From positions 125,385-189,384 of the forward strand of contig NZ_FPJE01000011.1 of assembly GCF_900119185.1 (NCBI RefSeq): a stretch of DNA of 64,000 nucleotides, written 5' to 3'. The position numbers and the translations under genes were made by a program. This stretch comes from Sinomicrobium oceani. Lineage in GTDB: Bacteria; Bacteroidota; Bacteroidia; Flavobacteriales; Flavobacteriaceae. This document shows positions 8,373-16,914 of this stretch, in pieces (positions within the stretch are counted from its first letter, which is position 1; each line of letters begins with the position of its first letter). The notes beneath the pieces are model-generated. The model did no database searches and was not told the origin of the DNA. It worked only from the letters and a program-made list of their open reading frames with translations.

Positions 8373-9737
8373 TCAGCGGTAATTATTCCTGCTCAATTCC
8401 TTTTCGATTTTATTTTCAGTCTCCAGGGAGAGGCCCGTCATCTGTGAGTCTGCAATTTTCCCGTCCTTTCCGATAAGTATATACCTCGGAATCGACCTGA
8501 TATTGTAATGATCTCCGAATTCGGTTCGCATACCGTTTTCGATATACAGATTTGTGCCCGGAGAGGTTGTTTCGTTCTCCAGAAATGACAACCACCACTC
8601 ACGGGATGAGTCTACAGAAACCAATAAAATTTTGACATCATCATTTTCTTTATACTTTTCGGCGAGTTCCAGCACTTCGGGTCTTTGTTGTACGCATGGT
8701 GCACACCAGGTCGCCCAGACATCGATAAAAATAACTTTTCCCTTGAAGCTTTCGAGGTGAAAACTTTTTCCGGATTCATCCTCGGCCTCAAACAAAAACG
8801 CTTCCTGTCCGTTCCGGGAAGCATAAAAACCTGCTATGGGCTTTTCCAATATACGGTAATAGGAATTGCTACTTTTCTCGGTTTCCAAAACCTGCGTTAA
8901 TAGTTCACTGGTGAATAGTTGTTCATGGCTTTCCCAGTATGAAGGATTTTCGATAAGAGCCCTGATATAAATCACTTTCAAAAAGTCCGACAGGTCCTTA
9001 TCGCCTGTCTTCGCTTCGATAAACCTCAGGAAGGCCGGGATATCCGCTATGGAACGGTTTGCCCTCAAATATTCGACCTCATACCTGTAAAGGTACACAT
9101 CGGGAAGTGTTTTCAGAAACTGGCCGGGTTCCGGAATATCTGTGATAAAATCGAAATACGGATCATCGGCATCCAGCTTTTTAGAAATTCTTCCCAACCA
9201 GAACAAAAAGGAATAAATACGGGCATCGTTCTGGAAATGAAGAAGCGCTATAACTTCCGGATTCAGTACTTCCCGGAAACGATCTATTGCAGCTTCTCGT
9301 TCTTTCCGGAAATTTTCGAATACACCCGGAACGGAATCTTTAACCTCAGGATTAAAGATCAGAGCGCTGTTTCGCTGTATAAAATTTAAAGTCCCCCTTC
9401 GAAGATCGTTGACCAGGGAGTCTCCGGTATCATTTGTCGTTATACCGGCGTCGGGAGTTTCCGATATCACCAGTTCTTTACCCGGGGTCCATATAGTCAG
9501 ATATTGTTTTTCATTGTTTTTGGTATGGATATCCGCAATGGTGGTATAATCGAGTGGTATATTTTTTATTTCGCTGTTCGCCGGTAATTCGGCTATATCC
9601 TTTTCTGTAATTAATTCGGTCATATAAATGGTGTCGAAAGTACTTTCCGGGTCAAGACGGACCGTTATCATATCCCCGTCTTTACAACTTAAACACCCGG
9701 CATAAACTGCTATTAAAGCGATGTATTTTAATTTCAT
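8373..9737 (-). CDS. TlpA-family thiol-disulfide oxidoreductase lipoprotein
   Basis: 454 residues with a lipoprotein-type N-terminus (AVYAGCLSC, Cys near 15-18). Residues about 20-310 form a variable N-terminal region typical of large Bacteroidota TlpA-like proteins. Residues about 310-450 are a TlpA/ResA thioredoxin domain with VWATWCAPCVQQRPEV (CAPC near 343) and the cis-Pro segment YNIRSIPRYILIGKDG. It acts in the periplasm, probably reducing disulfides of envelope or cytochrome-biogenesis substrates. It is the second thioredoxin-fold protein within 4 kb, but not in the same operon. Confidence 0.88.
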   Translation of the reverse strand: MKLKYIALIAVYAGCLSCKDGDMITVRLDPESTFDTIYMTELITEKDIAELPANSEIKNIPLDYTTIADIHTKNNEKQYLTIWTPGKELVISETPDAGITTNDTGDSLVNDLRRGTLNFIQRNSALIFNPEVKDSVPGVFENFRKEREAAIDRFREVLNPEVIALLHFQNDARIYSFLFWLGRISKKLDADDPYFDFITDIPEPGQFLKTLPDVYLYRYEVEYLRANRSIADIPAFLRFIEAKTGDKDLSDFLKVIYIRALIENPSYWESHEQLFTSELLTQVLETEKSSNSYYRILEKPIAGFYASRNGQEAFLFEAEDESGKSFHLESFKGKVIFIDVWATWCAPCVQQRPEVLELAEKYKENDDVKILLVSVDSSREWWLSFLENETTSPGTNLYIENGMRTEFGDHYNIRSIPRYILIGKDGKIADSQMTGLSLETENKIEKELSRNNYR

Positions 9738-9821
9738 TAGAACTGTCCTTTTTAGTCAAATTTCACGAGTATTGTCCGGAAGTGATATACTTCCACAACG
9801 GTTGCGGTACATCCACAACCA

Positions 9822-10565
9822 TTAATTGATAATTTCGCCACGGTTATTTGCCAGTTTTTCTTTCCATTTCCGGATCTCCTTATCGGTTTGCCTGTTCCAA
9901 TCGGTTACTTCACCGATGATCTTCAGTGGCGATGCGGAGCGATAGGAACGTGTGGGGTTTCCCGGAAATTTTTTGTCCGTAACATTCGGGTCGTTTTCAA
10001 AACTTCCCTCGGGTTCCACGATATAAACCCTTTCGTTCCCCTCGCCTTTGGCCATTGCGGCAGCAAGTCCGGCTCCGTTGACCAGAGCCGTAAAATAGAT
10101 ATGATTCATCCTAAGATCAGCTTTGTAATTGGACAAACCGCCCGGGGTTAACCGATCACCTGTCTTCAAATCTGCTTTTGTGCCGTGGTAAAACGGACCC
10201 CGATCTTCTGTTTCTCCCTGGGAAGAGCCGGCCAGGATTCTATATTTTTCAGCATTCTCCGTATCGTTTAAATCCTCGTAGCACCCGGCTATTTTCGAGT
10301 ATAGCCCGGGCAGGGCACTCCGAACGGACGCATCAGCTGCGCTGAGCGCAGCCTTCAGCGCTGTTTCCAGCCATAGTAAGGTGTCGGAAGTATGGTGTTG
10401 ATGCCGGGCGATATAATATGCTGCAAGAAATTTTTCGAAGTCACAGGAGGCTTCCTCCCAGGCCCGGAGAAACCATGTCAGTGCTTCTTCGGGACTGTCC
10501 CTGTCTTCCATGGCCATACCCTGAAGGCAAAGTTGTACAATGTGATTGGCGGGGCTGAATTCCAT
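9822..10565 (-). CDS. arr: rifampin ADP-ribosyltransferase (Arr) with N-terminal TPR-like extension
   Basis: 247 residues from the ATG at 10565 (an upstream TTG is less likely). Residues 124-235 match Arr closely: FYHGTKADLKTGDRLTPGG, NHIYFTA, VYIVEPEGSFENDPN, DKKFPGNPTRSYRS and IIGEVTDW. The H-Y-D triad used by Arr enzymes is present as H127, Y157 and D192. Arr transfers ADP-ribose from NAD+ to the ansa-chain hydroxyl of rifamycins and inactivates them in the cytoplasm. Classical Arr is about 140 residues; here about 120 residues of helical, TPR-like sequence (EEALTWFLRAWEEA, ENAEKYRIL) precede it. The next features upstream are noncoding repeats, so no operon is apparent. Confidence 0.92.
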   Translation of the reverse strand: MEFSPANHIVQLCLQGMAMEDRDSPEEALTWFLRAWEEASCDFEKFLAAYYIARHQHHTSDTLLWLETALKAALSAADASVRSALPGLYSKIAGCYEDLNDTENAEKYRILAGSSQGETEDRGPFYHGTKADLKTGDRLTPGGLSNYKADLRMNHIYFTALVNGAGLAAAMAKGEGNERVYIVEPEGSFENDPNVTDKKFPGNPTRSYRSASPLKIIGEVTDWNRQTDKEIRKWKEKLANNRGEIIN

Positions 10566-10658
10566 ATTATGATTGTTTCTAAACCTCAATAAAACATGAA
10601 GAATATCTATGTGCTAACCTGAGAGAAATGTAAAATACCACAGCAGAAAGATACTAAA

Positions 10659-10994
10659 TTAACGTGAATAATGAATAAACCGATGAGATCGTAGTGACGA
10701 TCCGGATATTTTCTCCCAAAGCCATAAAATTTAAAAGCGTCTCCTGATAACCGGGGAGCGAAGGGCCGGGCGTCAAGAAAAGGTACAGTGTACCTTTTTA
10801 GCGATGGAGCCAGCTTGCCGCGTTGGCAAAAGTGACGTGGCCATCTCATAAGGCTGGCAGCATACTCCCCATAGTATGCCTGCCTGGAGACTGTCGCCCC
10901 CTCGCTATGGCTCGGCGTCGCAGTGGCGATATTTATATTTTAAAATACTAAAAATGAAATCATTAATAAATCCCTTAAACAGTATTCACGTTAA
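10659..10994. repeat. 336-bp MITE-like noncoding element with terminal inverted repeats
   Basis: The ends are TTAACGTGAATAATG (10659-10673) and, inverted, TTAACGTGAATACTG (rc of 10980-10994): 14 of 15 bases agree. The interior has no usable ORF but several hairpins, for example AAAAGGTAC/GTACCTTTT with a 3-nt loop at 10778-10798 and GCATACT/AGTATGC near 10860-10880. Related end sequences recur at 16572, 16681 and 17606. Confidence 0.6.
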
Positions 10995-11062
10995 ATTATA
11001 CGGAATCCGATAACAAAATCCCGGTGGCAGGCTATTTCTGGCATTTTAAAGCGACAATGCTT

Positions 11063-11539
11063 TTACACTGTGAACAGTGTTTTCCATTTCCCGGATTCAG
11101 CGAACTCTTTGATTACCCGGTTACGTGTTGCAAGTAAATCGGTCATATACTCTTTCAGAAACAGTACGTCTGCCCATCTGCCGACAAATCCGAGCGGGGA
11201 ACGATAATTGAAAACATCTGTCATTACGGTTATTCCTCCCGATTCTTTAAAGTAATGTTCATGCTTAAATTCGCGGAATGCACCACGCACCATTTCATCT
11301 GCAAAATAATCAGGGGATTCAAAAGCGGTAATCCTGACTGTCATTTTTTGATATATTCCAAAATGTTTTGCCCGCCAGGTCACCGTCTCGTTCAAACCGA
11401 TAAATCCACTTGTTTTTCCTGCAACAGCTGTCTCTTGTGTATGCGCCGTAGATACTTTATGCAGGTCTATACTCCGGGAAAGGTCGAAAACTATTTTCCT
11501 GGCTGCTTGTATTTCGGTATGTAATTCTATTTTTGGCAT
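11063..11539 (-). CDS. SRPBCC-superfamily ligand-binding protein
   Basis: 158 residues resembling the SRPBCC (START/Bet v1) fold: the N-terminal strand IELHTEIQAARKIVFDLSRS, the long middle sheet with GIYQKMTVRITAFE and the C-terminal helix region WADVLFLKEYMTDLLATRNR are characteristic. These small cytoplasmic proteins bind hydrophobic ligands in a deep cavity; some are cyclases or hydrolases. No catalytic residue can be named. It is the first of several small-molecule-binding proteins between 11 and 13.5 kb but is separated from the next by 436 bp. Confidence 0.75.
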   Translation of the reverse strand: MPKIELHTEIQAARKIVFDLSRSIDLHKVSTAHTQETAVAGKTSGFIGLNETVTWRAKHFGIYQKMTVRITAFESPDYFADEMVRGAFREFKHEHYFKESGGITVMTDVFNYRSPLGFVGRWADVLFLKEYMTDLLATRNRVIKEFAESGKWKTLFTV

Positions 11540-11975
11540 TCTCGGTACGGAAACAAAATTAAGTTGCTGTAACTATTAACGTTTAAAAAACATCAGAAAC
11601 AACATGAAATACCATGTCTGTAGTCTCCTTTTTATAATCGGTAAAACAACTTTACTGCTGTAAGTTACTACTAATTTGCGATTCTGCCCTCATCCTTTAT
11701 TTTGGTTTACAACACCGTATGATCAGATACTAAGATAACGCCTGAAACTTTAAGAACCACAACATACCTGGTATTCTCCCATCCGCTATGTCATAACCGA
11801 TCATAGTATCGTAAAGGTTTGCACCGCATGAGCCCCATTCCTTATCCCGTGTCTTTTACGTATAAACACGACATCGACAAATACGGAGCATACTCTACAT
11901 TATTTTGTACAGGTACTAAAGTTTTCATGTTATTTTAACTGGAGGTCCATTCGGTTTTTCCCGGGGAACGTATTC
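11540..11975. other. 436-bp intergenic region
   Basis: No recognised gene. A 28-codon ATG frame on the minus strand (11842-11928, MKTLVPVQNNVEYAPYLSMS...) is protein-like in composition but lacks a ribosome binding site and any known relative. No repeat or strong hairpin seen. Confidence 0.4.
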
Positions 11976-12572
11976 TTAATTTCCGATATTTCCGGTACGT
12001 AAAGCTCCGGTCCTTGTATAGTTAGCCAGGATAACACCTTTTGAAGTTACCTTGCTCCCGGTCAAGGTAAAAGCTGCCGGTACGGTCCCGTCACCGAACA
12101 GATGCTTTCCCCTTCCCAGGATCAACGGAAAAATTTTCAGCCGCAATTCGTCGACCAGATCATTTTTCAGCAATAGCTGAACAAGTGCACTACTGCCCCA
12201 GACCTGAATATCCTTACCTGCCGATTTTTTCAGGGTATCAATATCTTCCGCATTTCTAATAAAGTCTGTATTTTTCCACTGCGTATCGTTACGGGTAGCC
12301 GACAGTACATACTTCGTCCCTTCATTGATGTTCGCCCAAACATTGCCATGCTCCGGCCAGTACCCTTCCCAGATCTCAAATGTTTTTCTTCCCAAAAGAT
12401 AATCGACCTGCTGGTTCAATTCCTTATTCATTTCCTTTTTATACAGTTCGTCACCGTAAGGTGCTGCCCAGCCCCCATACGTAAAACCATCTGAAATATC
12501 TTCCCTCGCACTGCCGGGAGCCTGTATTACTCCGTCCATGGTGATCATGGATATTAAAATTATTTTTCTCAT
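11976..12572 (-). CDS. dihydrofolate reductase-family (RibD C-terminal domain) protein
   Basis: 198 residues from the ATG at 12572, where MRKIILISMITMDGVIQAPG gives the standard family N-terminus; a longer frame would overlap the upstream gene. The RibD-C fold is shown by the strand-loop TMDGVI, the LLGRKTFEIWEGYWP region, the IQVWGSSALVQLLL nucleotide-binding segment and LRLKIFPLILGRGKHLF. Relatives reduce pteridine- or flavin-pathway intermediates with NADPH, but members of this clade have no settled substrate. It follows an AHSA1-domain gene by 55 bp and is probably in the same operon. Confidence 0.85.
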   Translation of the reverse strand: MRKIILISMITMDGVIQAPGSAREDISDGFTYGGWAAPYGDELYKKEMNKELNQQVDYLLGRKTFEIWEGYWPEHGNVWANINEGTKYVLSATRNDTQWKNTDFIRNAEDIDTLKKSAGKDIQVWGSSALVQLLLKNDLVDELRLKIFPLILGRGKHLFGDGTVPAAFTLTGSKVTSKGVILANYTRTGALRTGNIGN

Positions 12573-12627
12573 TCCGATGCTCTTTAATCTGACTTTGTTT
12601 TTGCATGTCGTCTCCGGAAAACGGATA

Positions 12628-13077
12628 TTATGCATCCGGGATTTCCGGTTCTACGAGTTTCTTCAGTTTCTCCAGCGATTCCTGCCATCCCAGGTAACAC
12701 ATTTCGACCGGAATGGCATCCGGGATACCTTCCTGTACGATGTGTAGTTCCGTACCGCAGGAAACTTTGCTCAGTTTTACCGTAGTGGTCATTTCACCGG
12801 GCAAGCCGGAATTGTCGAACCGGTCTGTGTACCTGATCAGCTCTCCGTGTTTTATTTCCAGGAATTCACCTCCGAAAGCATGGCTGTTGCCTGTAGAAAA
12901 ATTGATAAATGACATCTTATAACTCCCTTTTTCCCTGAATTCCATTTCTCCGATGGTACAGATGAAGCCATAGGGCGGTACCCAGGAAGCATAGGCACGA
13001 GGATCGGAAAAAGCCTTGAAAACCCTTTCGGGCGGTGCGGCGAGAACGCGATGTAATGTTACTTTGTTTTTTGACAT
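12628..13077 (-). CDS. SRPBCC / AHSA1-domain protein
   Basis: 149 residues with the AHSA1 (activator of Hsp90 ATPase-like) signature: LHRVLAAPPERVFKAFSDP, the AYASWVPP loop, GGEFLEIKHGELIRYTDRF and the C-terminal helix GWQESLEKLKKLVEPE. Bacterial members are cytoplasmic ligand-binding proteins with a Bet v1 cavity and no known chaperone role. It lies between the VOC gene (67 bp upstream) and the RibD-C gene (55 bp downstream), all on the minus strand, so a three-gene unit is likely. Confidence 0.87.
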   Translation of the reverse strand: MSKNKVTLHRVLAAPPERVFKAFSDPRAYASWVPPYGFICTIGEMEFREKGSYKMSFINFSTGNSHAFGGEFLEIKHGELIRYTDRFDNSGLPGEMTTTVKLSKVSCGTELHIVQEGIPDAIPVEMCYLGWQESLEKLKKLVEPEIPDA

Positions 13078-13144
13078 GGTTTCTGATTTTTTAAGTTAAA
13101 CATTTACTATGTAGTTGTAATTTGGCCATAATCCGTACGGCCTG

Positions 13145-13549
13145 TTATTTTCTACAGTGAAAAAGCCAATGATGTCCGTATCGGTCCGTTAACTGACCGA
13201 AAAGATCTCCCCGGTATGTTTTTTCGAGAGGATGTGTCCTTTTTCCGTTTTGCACCAGCTTTTCATAATACATCCTGATCTGTGATTCGTCTTTACTCTC
13301 CAGCAACATGGAAACACGGTTTCCGCGGACAACTTCATCATCACCGAGATCTGTTCCCATCAGCAGGATACTTTCTTTTTTAAGACTGGCCGTGACGACA
13401 AGCTTTTTAAACTCGTCCGGTAACCTGTATCCATAGGGAGTTTCGGTTAAAGATTTCACTTCCAGCTCACCTCCCAGACAACTTTGGTAGAACTCCATAG
13501 CCTCTTTACAGTTTCCATTAAATGTCAGGTATGTAATGATTTGGTCCAT
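13145..13549 (-). CDS. VOC-family (PhnB-like) protein
   Basis: 134 residues. ITYLTFNGNCKEAMEFYQSCLGGEL is the classic N-terminus of PhnB-like members of the vicinal-oxygen-chelate superfamily (glyoxalase/bleomycin-resistance fold), and DRYGHHWLFH closes the second half. The residues that hold metal in true VOC enzymes are only partly visible, so substrate and even catalysis are open. It is the first gene of a unit with the AHSA1 and RibD-C genes. The divergent GlxA-like regulator starts 112 bp away and might control it. Confidence 0.87.
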   Translation of the reverse strand: MDQIITYLTFNGNCKEAMEFYQSCLGGELEVKSLTETPYGYRLPDEFKKLVVTASLKKESILLMGTDLGDDEVVRGNRVSMLLESKDESQIRMYYEKLVQNGKRTHPLEKTYRGDLFGQLTDRYGHHWLFHCRK

Positions 13550-13661
13550 CCTCCGGGTTTGGTGTTTTACAAAGATGGTAAAGAATATAGCAGTTTCCGG
13601 GGTGCAAAAACGGCTTTCAGCAGGGGTATTTACGCCATACTATTTTCATATCTTTATACGT

Positions 13662-14624
13662 ATGAAAAAAATATTTATTCTGGTTCCGGAAACTGCCGTT
13701 CCCTCCGGGGTTACCGGACCGCGCTATCTCTTTACCACGGCAAACCGGTTTTTGAAAGCATCAGGGAAAGCTCCTTTGTTTGAGGTGACACTGGTCGGAC
13801 AAAAAAAGGAAGTGCGCATAGAAGACGGCACATATTCGGTCTCTACCCAGTCTTTGCTGCACGAATCCGGACAGGCCGACCTGGTGATCATACCACCGCT
13901 CTTCGGCAATATGACCACATCCGTACACCTTAATAGCGGAACACTACCCTGGATTGTAGAACAATACAGGAATGGTGCAGAAGTGGCCTCGCTCTGTGTA
14001 GGTGCTTTTCTGCTGGCTTCAACAGGCCTGCTGCAGGGCAAGAAATGTTCTACCCACTGGGCATACTACAATGAATTCAAGGAAAACTTTGCGGATGTCG
14101 AAATCGTGGACGGCGGTGTTATTACGGAACAAAACGGCATCTACTCCAGTGGCGGAGCCCACTCGTTCTGGAATCTTTTGCTCTACATTCTGGAAAAATA
14201 TACGGACAGGGATATCTCTATACTCGCTTCCAAATATTTTGCCATAGATATCGACCGGGAAAGCCAGGCTGCTTTCATGATGTTCAGAGGCCAGAAAGAT
14301 CACAATGATGAAGAAGTGAGACAAGCCCAGGAATATATAGAGCAAAACTACCAGGAAAAAATCACGATAGACCAGCTGGCAAAAAAGGTTGCCGTCAGCA
14401 GAAGGAGTCTCGAACGCCGGTTTAAACAGGCTACCGACAATACGGTCATCGAATACCTGCAACGTGTAAAGATCGAAGCCGCCAAACGAAGCTTTGAAAG
14501 TACCCGGAAAAATATAACGGAAGTCATGTATGACGTGGGGTATTCGGACACCAAGGCTTTTCGCAATGTCTTTAAAAAAATTACGGGATTAACTCCTGTC
14601 GAATACCGGAATAAATATCAATAA
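13662..14624 (+). CDS. GlxA-type AraC-family transcriptional regulator
   Basis: 320 residues from the ATG at 13662; a frame extending further upstream would overlap the divergent VOC gene. Residues 1-190 form a DJ-1/PfpI-like domain (IFILVPETAVPSGVTGPRY; EVASLCVGAFLLASTGLL with a cysteine at the nucleophile elbow, as in catalytically inert sensor domains). Residues about 215-320 are an AraC HTH pair (ITIDQLAKKVAVSRRSLERR and ITEVMYDVGYSDTKAFRNVF). It is a cytoplasmic activator of unknown effector. The divergent VOC-AHSA1-RibD unit, 112 bp away, is the natural first target. Confidence 0.9.
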   Translation: MKKIFILVPETAVPSGVTGPRYLFTTANRFLKASGKAPLFEVTLVGQKKEVRIEDGTYSVSTQSLLHESGQADLVIIPPLFGNMTTSVHLNSGTLPWIVEQYRNGAEVASLCVGAFLLASTGLLQGKKCSTHWAYYNEFKENFADVEIVDGGVITEQNGIYSSGGAHSFWNLLLYILEKYTDRDISILASKYFAIDIDRESQAAFMMFRGQKDHNDEEVRQAQEYIEQNYQEKITIDQLAKKVAVSRRSLERRFKQATDNTVIEYLQRVKIEAAKRSFESTRKNITEVMYDVGYSDTKAFRNVFKKITGLTPVEYRNKYQ

Positions 14625-14764
14625 TGACGACACATGCTCCACTATCCGTTATGCGCTGCCGGGGTCTTTCTTTCCGTAGCTGTTGATATACGGAGCCCTC
14701 CTCTGCCCCGGGCGCTTGCTCTACATCGTATCTGAAAACAATATTTCTTCCGATCATATTATTT

Positions 14765-14780
14765 TACCAATCGTTCGGTA
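14765..14780. promoter_or_regulatory. putative TetR operator, copy 1
   Basis: TACCAATCGTTCGGTA, an imperfect palindrome, lies 17 bp before the -7 element of the TetR gene and overlaps its probable -33 region. An almost identical site follows the gene at 15386-15401, flanked by the same TTT...ATTA context. Confidence 0.7.
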
Positions 14781-14796
14781 ATTAAAATTAATTACC

Positions 14797-14804
14797 TATA
14801 TTTG
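14797..14804 (+). promoter_or_regulatory. -7 promoter element of the TetR gene
   Basis: TATATTTG matches the Bacteroidota consensus TAnnTTTG exactly and ends only 4 nt before the ATG at 14809, so the transcript should be leaderless or nearly so. Confidence 0.65.
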
Positions 14805-14808
14805 TACC

Positions 14809-15366
14809 ATGAGACCACAAAAGATAGCGGATGATCAGTTGCTGCCTGCCCTGACCAGGGTATTTCGCACCAAAGGTTATGAAGGAGCAAGCCTCAAGGA
14901 ATTAGCGGAAGTCACCGGGCTGAAGAAGGCCAGTCTGTATCACCGTTTCCCTGACGGTAAACAGGAAATGGCCGAATCCGTACTGGAATATATGGGCCAG
15001 TGGGTTACTACAAACATCTTTAATATACTTACTAAGGAAGAGTTTCCTCCGGAAACCAGGCTGAAGCATGCCCTGGTACAGATAGGGAAACTTTATGACG
15101 GTGGTAAGGACGGCTGCATTTTCAGGGCATTCTCCATGCAGGCGGGACTTGACCTGTTTCAAGAGGGTATAAAAAAAGGAATGAACGACTGGTTAAATGC
15201 TTTTAAAAATCTCGGAACTGCTATGGGATTGTCCGATAAAATTGCAGAAGAAAATGCGCTTCAGAGCTTAATCGATATTCAGGGTAGCCTCATTCTGAGT
15301 AAAGGATTGCAGGATAACAATATCTTTAAAAACACATTGAAAAAAATAGAAAACAGGTACGGTTAA
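14809..15366 (+). CDS. TetR/AcrR-family transcriptional repressor
   Basis: 185 residues. The N-terminal HTH is typical: ALTRVFRTKGYEGASLKELAEVTGLKKASLYHRFPDGKQEM (first 50 residues, with the TGLKKASLYHRF recognition helix). The rest is an all-helical ligand domain (about 60-185) of the LmrA/YxaF-like type with KDGCIFRAFSMQAG. It should repress itself and the downstream alpha/beta hydrolase through two copies of a TACCGAAnnTTCGGTA-like palindrome, one overlapping its own promoter and one in the 127-bp gap before the hydrolase. The inducer is unknown but may be a substrate of that hydrolase. Confidence 0.92.
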   Translation: MRPQKIADDQLLPALTRVFRTKGYEGASLKELAEVTGLKKASLYHRFPDGKQEMAESVLEYMGQWVTTNIFNILTKEEFPPETRLKHALVQIGKLYDGGKDGCIFRAFSMQAGLDLFQEGIKKGMNDWLNAFKNLGTAMGLSDKIAEENALQSLIDIQGSLILSKGLQDNNIFKNTLKKIENRYG

Positions 15367-15385
15367 AAAATTTGCTTTCATATTT

Positions 15386-15401
15386 TACCGAATGTTCGGT
15401 A
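15386..15401. promoter_or_regulatory. putative TetR operator, copy 2
   Basis: TACCGAATGTTCGGTA is a palindrome with only the central two bases unmatched. It lies 19 bp after the TetR stop and 92 bp before the hydrolase start, where a hydrolase promoter would be. Confidence 0.75.
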
Positions 15402-15493
15402 ATTATTAAATCCTGTCGATCTGCTAATACCGGTGTAAACATCGGCAAGTTTATCCATGATCACAAAATGTTAAACCTAAAAACATATCCACT

Positions 15494-16357
15494 ATGGAAA
15501 CCACAAAATTCAGAAGTATTGACGTAGACGGTATACATATCGCATACCGGGAAGCCGGAGATCCGGAGAATCCGACGATCGTACTATTACACGGATATCC
15601 TGCATCCTCCCATCAATACCGGAAAGTACTGAACCGATTATCGGATACCTTTCATCTTATAGCCCCGGATTATCCCGGGTACGGCAACAGTGATTTCCCT
15701 GCTCCCGACACCTACGAATACACCTTTGACAACATGGCCCGTACTATGGATGCCTTCCTGGAAAAAAAGGGACTGATGTCGTATGCCATTATGATGCAGG
15801 ATTACGGCGCACCGATCGGGTTTCGGATCGCTGTCAGGCATCCCGAAAGAGTTACGGCCATCATCAATCAGAACGGAAATGCTTACGAGGAAGGACTCGG
15901 GGACGGCTGGAAACTCATACGGGAATTCTGGGCCGACAGGAATGAGCACACCGAAAAGGCGCTGCTTCCCGCATTTACCCTGGACGGTCTGAAATGGCAA
16001 TACACACACGGAACCCGGAATCCCGAAACCGTAAATCCCGATACCTGGCACCTGGATTACCTCCGCATGTCACGCCCTCATGCACACCGGGTAAACCTTG
16101 ATCTTTGGTATGACTACCAGAACAATGTAAAGCAATACCCCGAATGGCAGCAGTACCTCAGGGAATATCAACCGCCCATGCTTATCGTCTGGGGGAAAAA
16201 CGACGAATACTTCCCGGAGCGCGGAGCGGCTGCTTTTCGCAAAGACCTCAAGGAAATAGATTACAACATCTACGATACCGGGCATTTTGCCCTGGAGGAA
16301 GAGGGGGAACCCATTATGGAGAAGATCAGGGCTTTTATGGGAAAGCTTACCCGCTAA
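15494..16357 (+). CDS. alpha/beta hydrolase, haloalkane dehalogenase / epoxide hydrolase type
   Basis: 287 residues with an alpha/beta-hydrolase fold. The oxyanion loop is LLHGYPASSHQY (33-44). The nucleophile elbow MQDYGAPIG carries Asp103 where lipases have Ser, which points to the dehalogenase/epoxide-hydrolase branch acting through an aspartyl-ester intermediate. The acid (WGKNDEYF) and the catalytic His (DTGHFALEE) are present. The cap domain is about residues 135-215. Cytoplasmic. Regulated, by position, by the upstream TetR through the palindrome at 15386. A perfect hairpin terminator follows. Substrate unknown. Confidence 0.9.
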   Translation: METTKFRSIDVDGIHIAYREAGDPENPTIVLLHGYPASSHQYRKVLNRLSDTFHLIAPDYPGYGNSDFPAPDTYEYTFDNMARTMDAFLEKKGLMSYAIMMQDYGAPIGFRIAVRHPERVTAIINQNGNAYEEGLGDGWKLIREFWADRNEHTEKALLPAFTLDGLKWQYTHGTRNPETVNPDTWHLDYLRMSRPHAHRVNLDLWYDYQNNVKQYPEWQQYLREYQPPMLIVWGKNDEYFPERGAAAFRKDLKEIDYNIYDTGHFALEEEGEPIMEKIRAFMGKLTR

Positions 16358-16388
16358 ACCGCTATTCAATAATCGCTGTGCAGTATCC

Positions 16389-16430
16389 TATAAAACGTAA
16401 GATTTCATTTCTTACGTTTTATATTTTTAT
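16389..16430 (+). terminator. rho-independent terminator of the alpha/beta hydrolase gene
   Basis: TAAAACGTAAGA (16391-16402) pairs perfectly with 16410-16421 around a 7-nt loop, with two more A-T pairs outside and a T-rich tail. It begins 32 bp after the stop codon. Confidence 0.9.
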
Positions 16431-16914
16431 ATCCATTTTAAAAGGATCTTAGCGCTATCACATTAATTTCCACAGTCCTTTTACGCTTAAGCCTCCCCCC
16501 CGGTCCGACGAATCAAATCCGTGTTGCAGAAACGATCCCATATCTTCAAACCCATCATTACCAACCATAGGTTAACATGAATAACCGATAAGACAAAAAG
16601 CATCCGCTCCTCGGAAGATGTGTTTATCCTTAACTTTTGTATTTCTCCCGGTTCCGAACTGTTTACCCGCTACACTTAAACAGTATTCACGTTCAGAAAA
16701 ACAACGACCTCAAAACAACCGTTTACACAAAAACCATGCACTTCATACCACATCTTCACAGGAGCCGATATCGCCATCCCGTAGGACAGGTACATACCTG
16801 CCCCCGAACCGCCACGCTTCACGGGTAATGCCCCATGGATTCGGGTTAGGTATTTTCCCTTGGAAAGTTGTAAAAGGGCCATTAAAGCAATCCCTTTGAC
16901 ACCGGAAGTAGTTC
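16431..16914. other. noncoding region carrying copies of the TTAACGTGAATA end motif
   Basis: No gene supported. TTAACATGAATAACCGATAAG at its start (16572 on) resembles the left end of the 10659 element (TTAACGTGAATAATG... CCGATGAGA). CAGTATTCACGTT at 16681-16693 matches that element's right end. The region leads into the 21-bp repeat array. Confidence 0.5.

Noticed and set aside
10607..10849. 80-codon gene inside the 336-bp element
   Set aside because: Composition follows hairpin sequence of the element; no homologous motif or start signal.
13536..13661. Longer N-terminus for the GlxA-type regulator
   Set aside because: It would overlap the divergent VOC gene and precede the conserved MKKIFILVPETA start.
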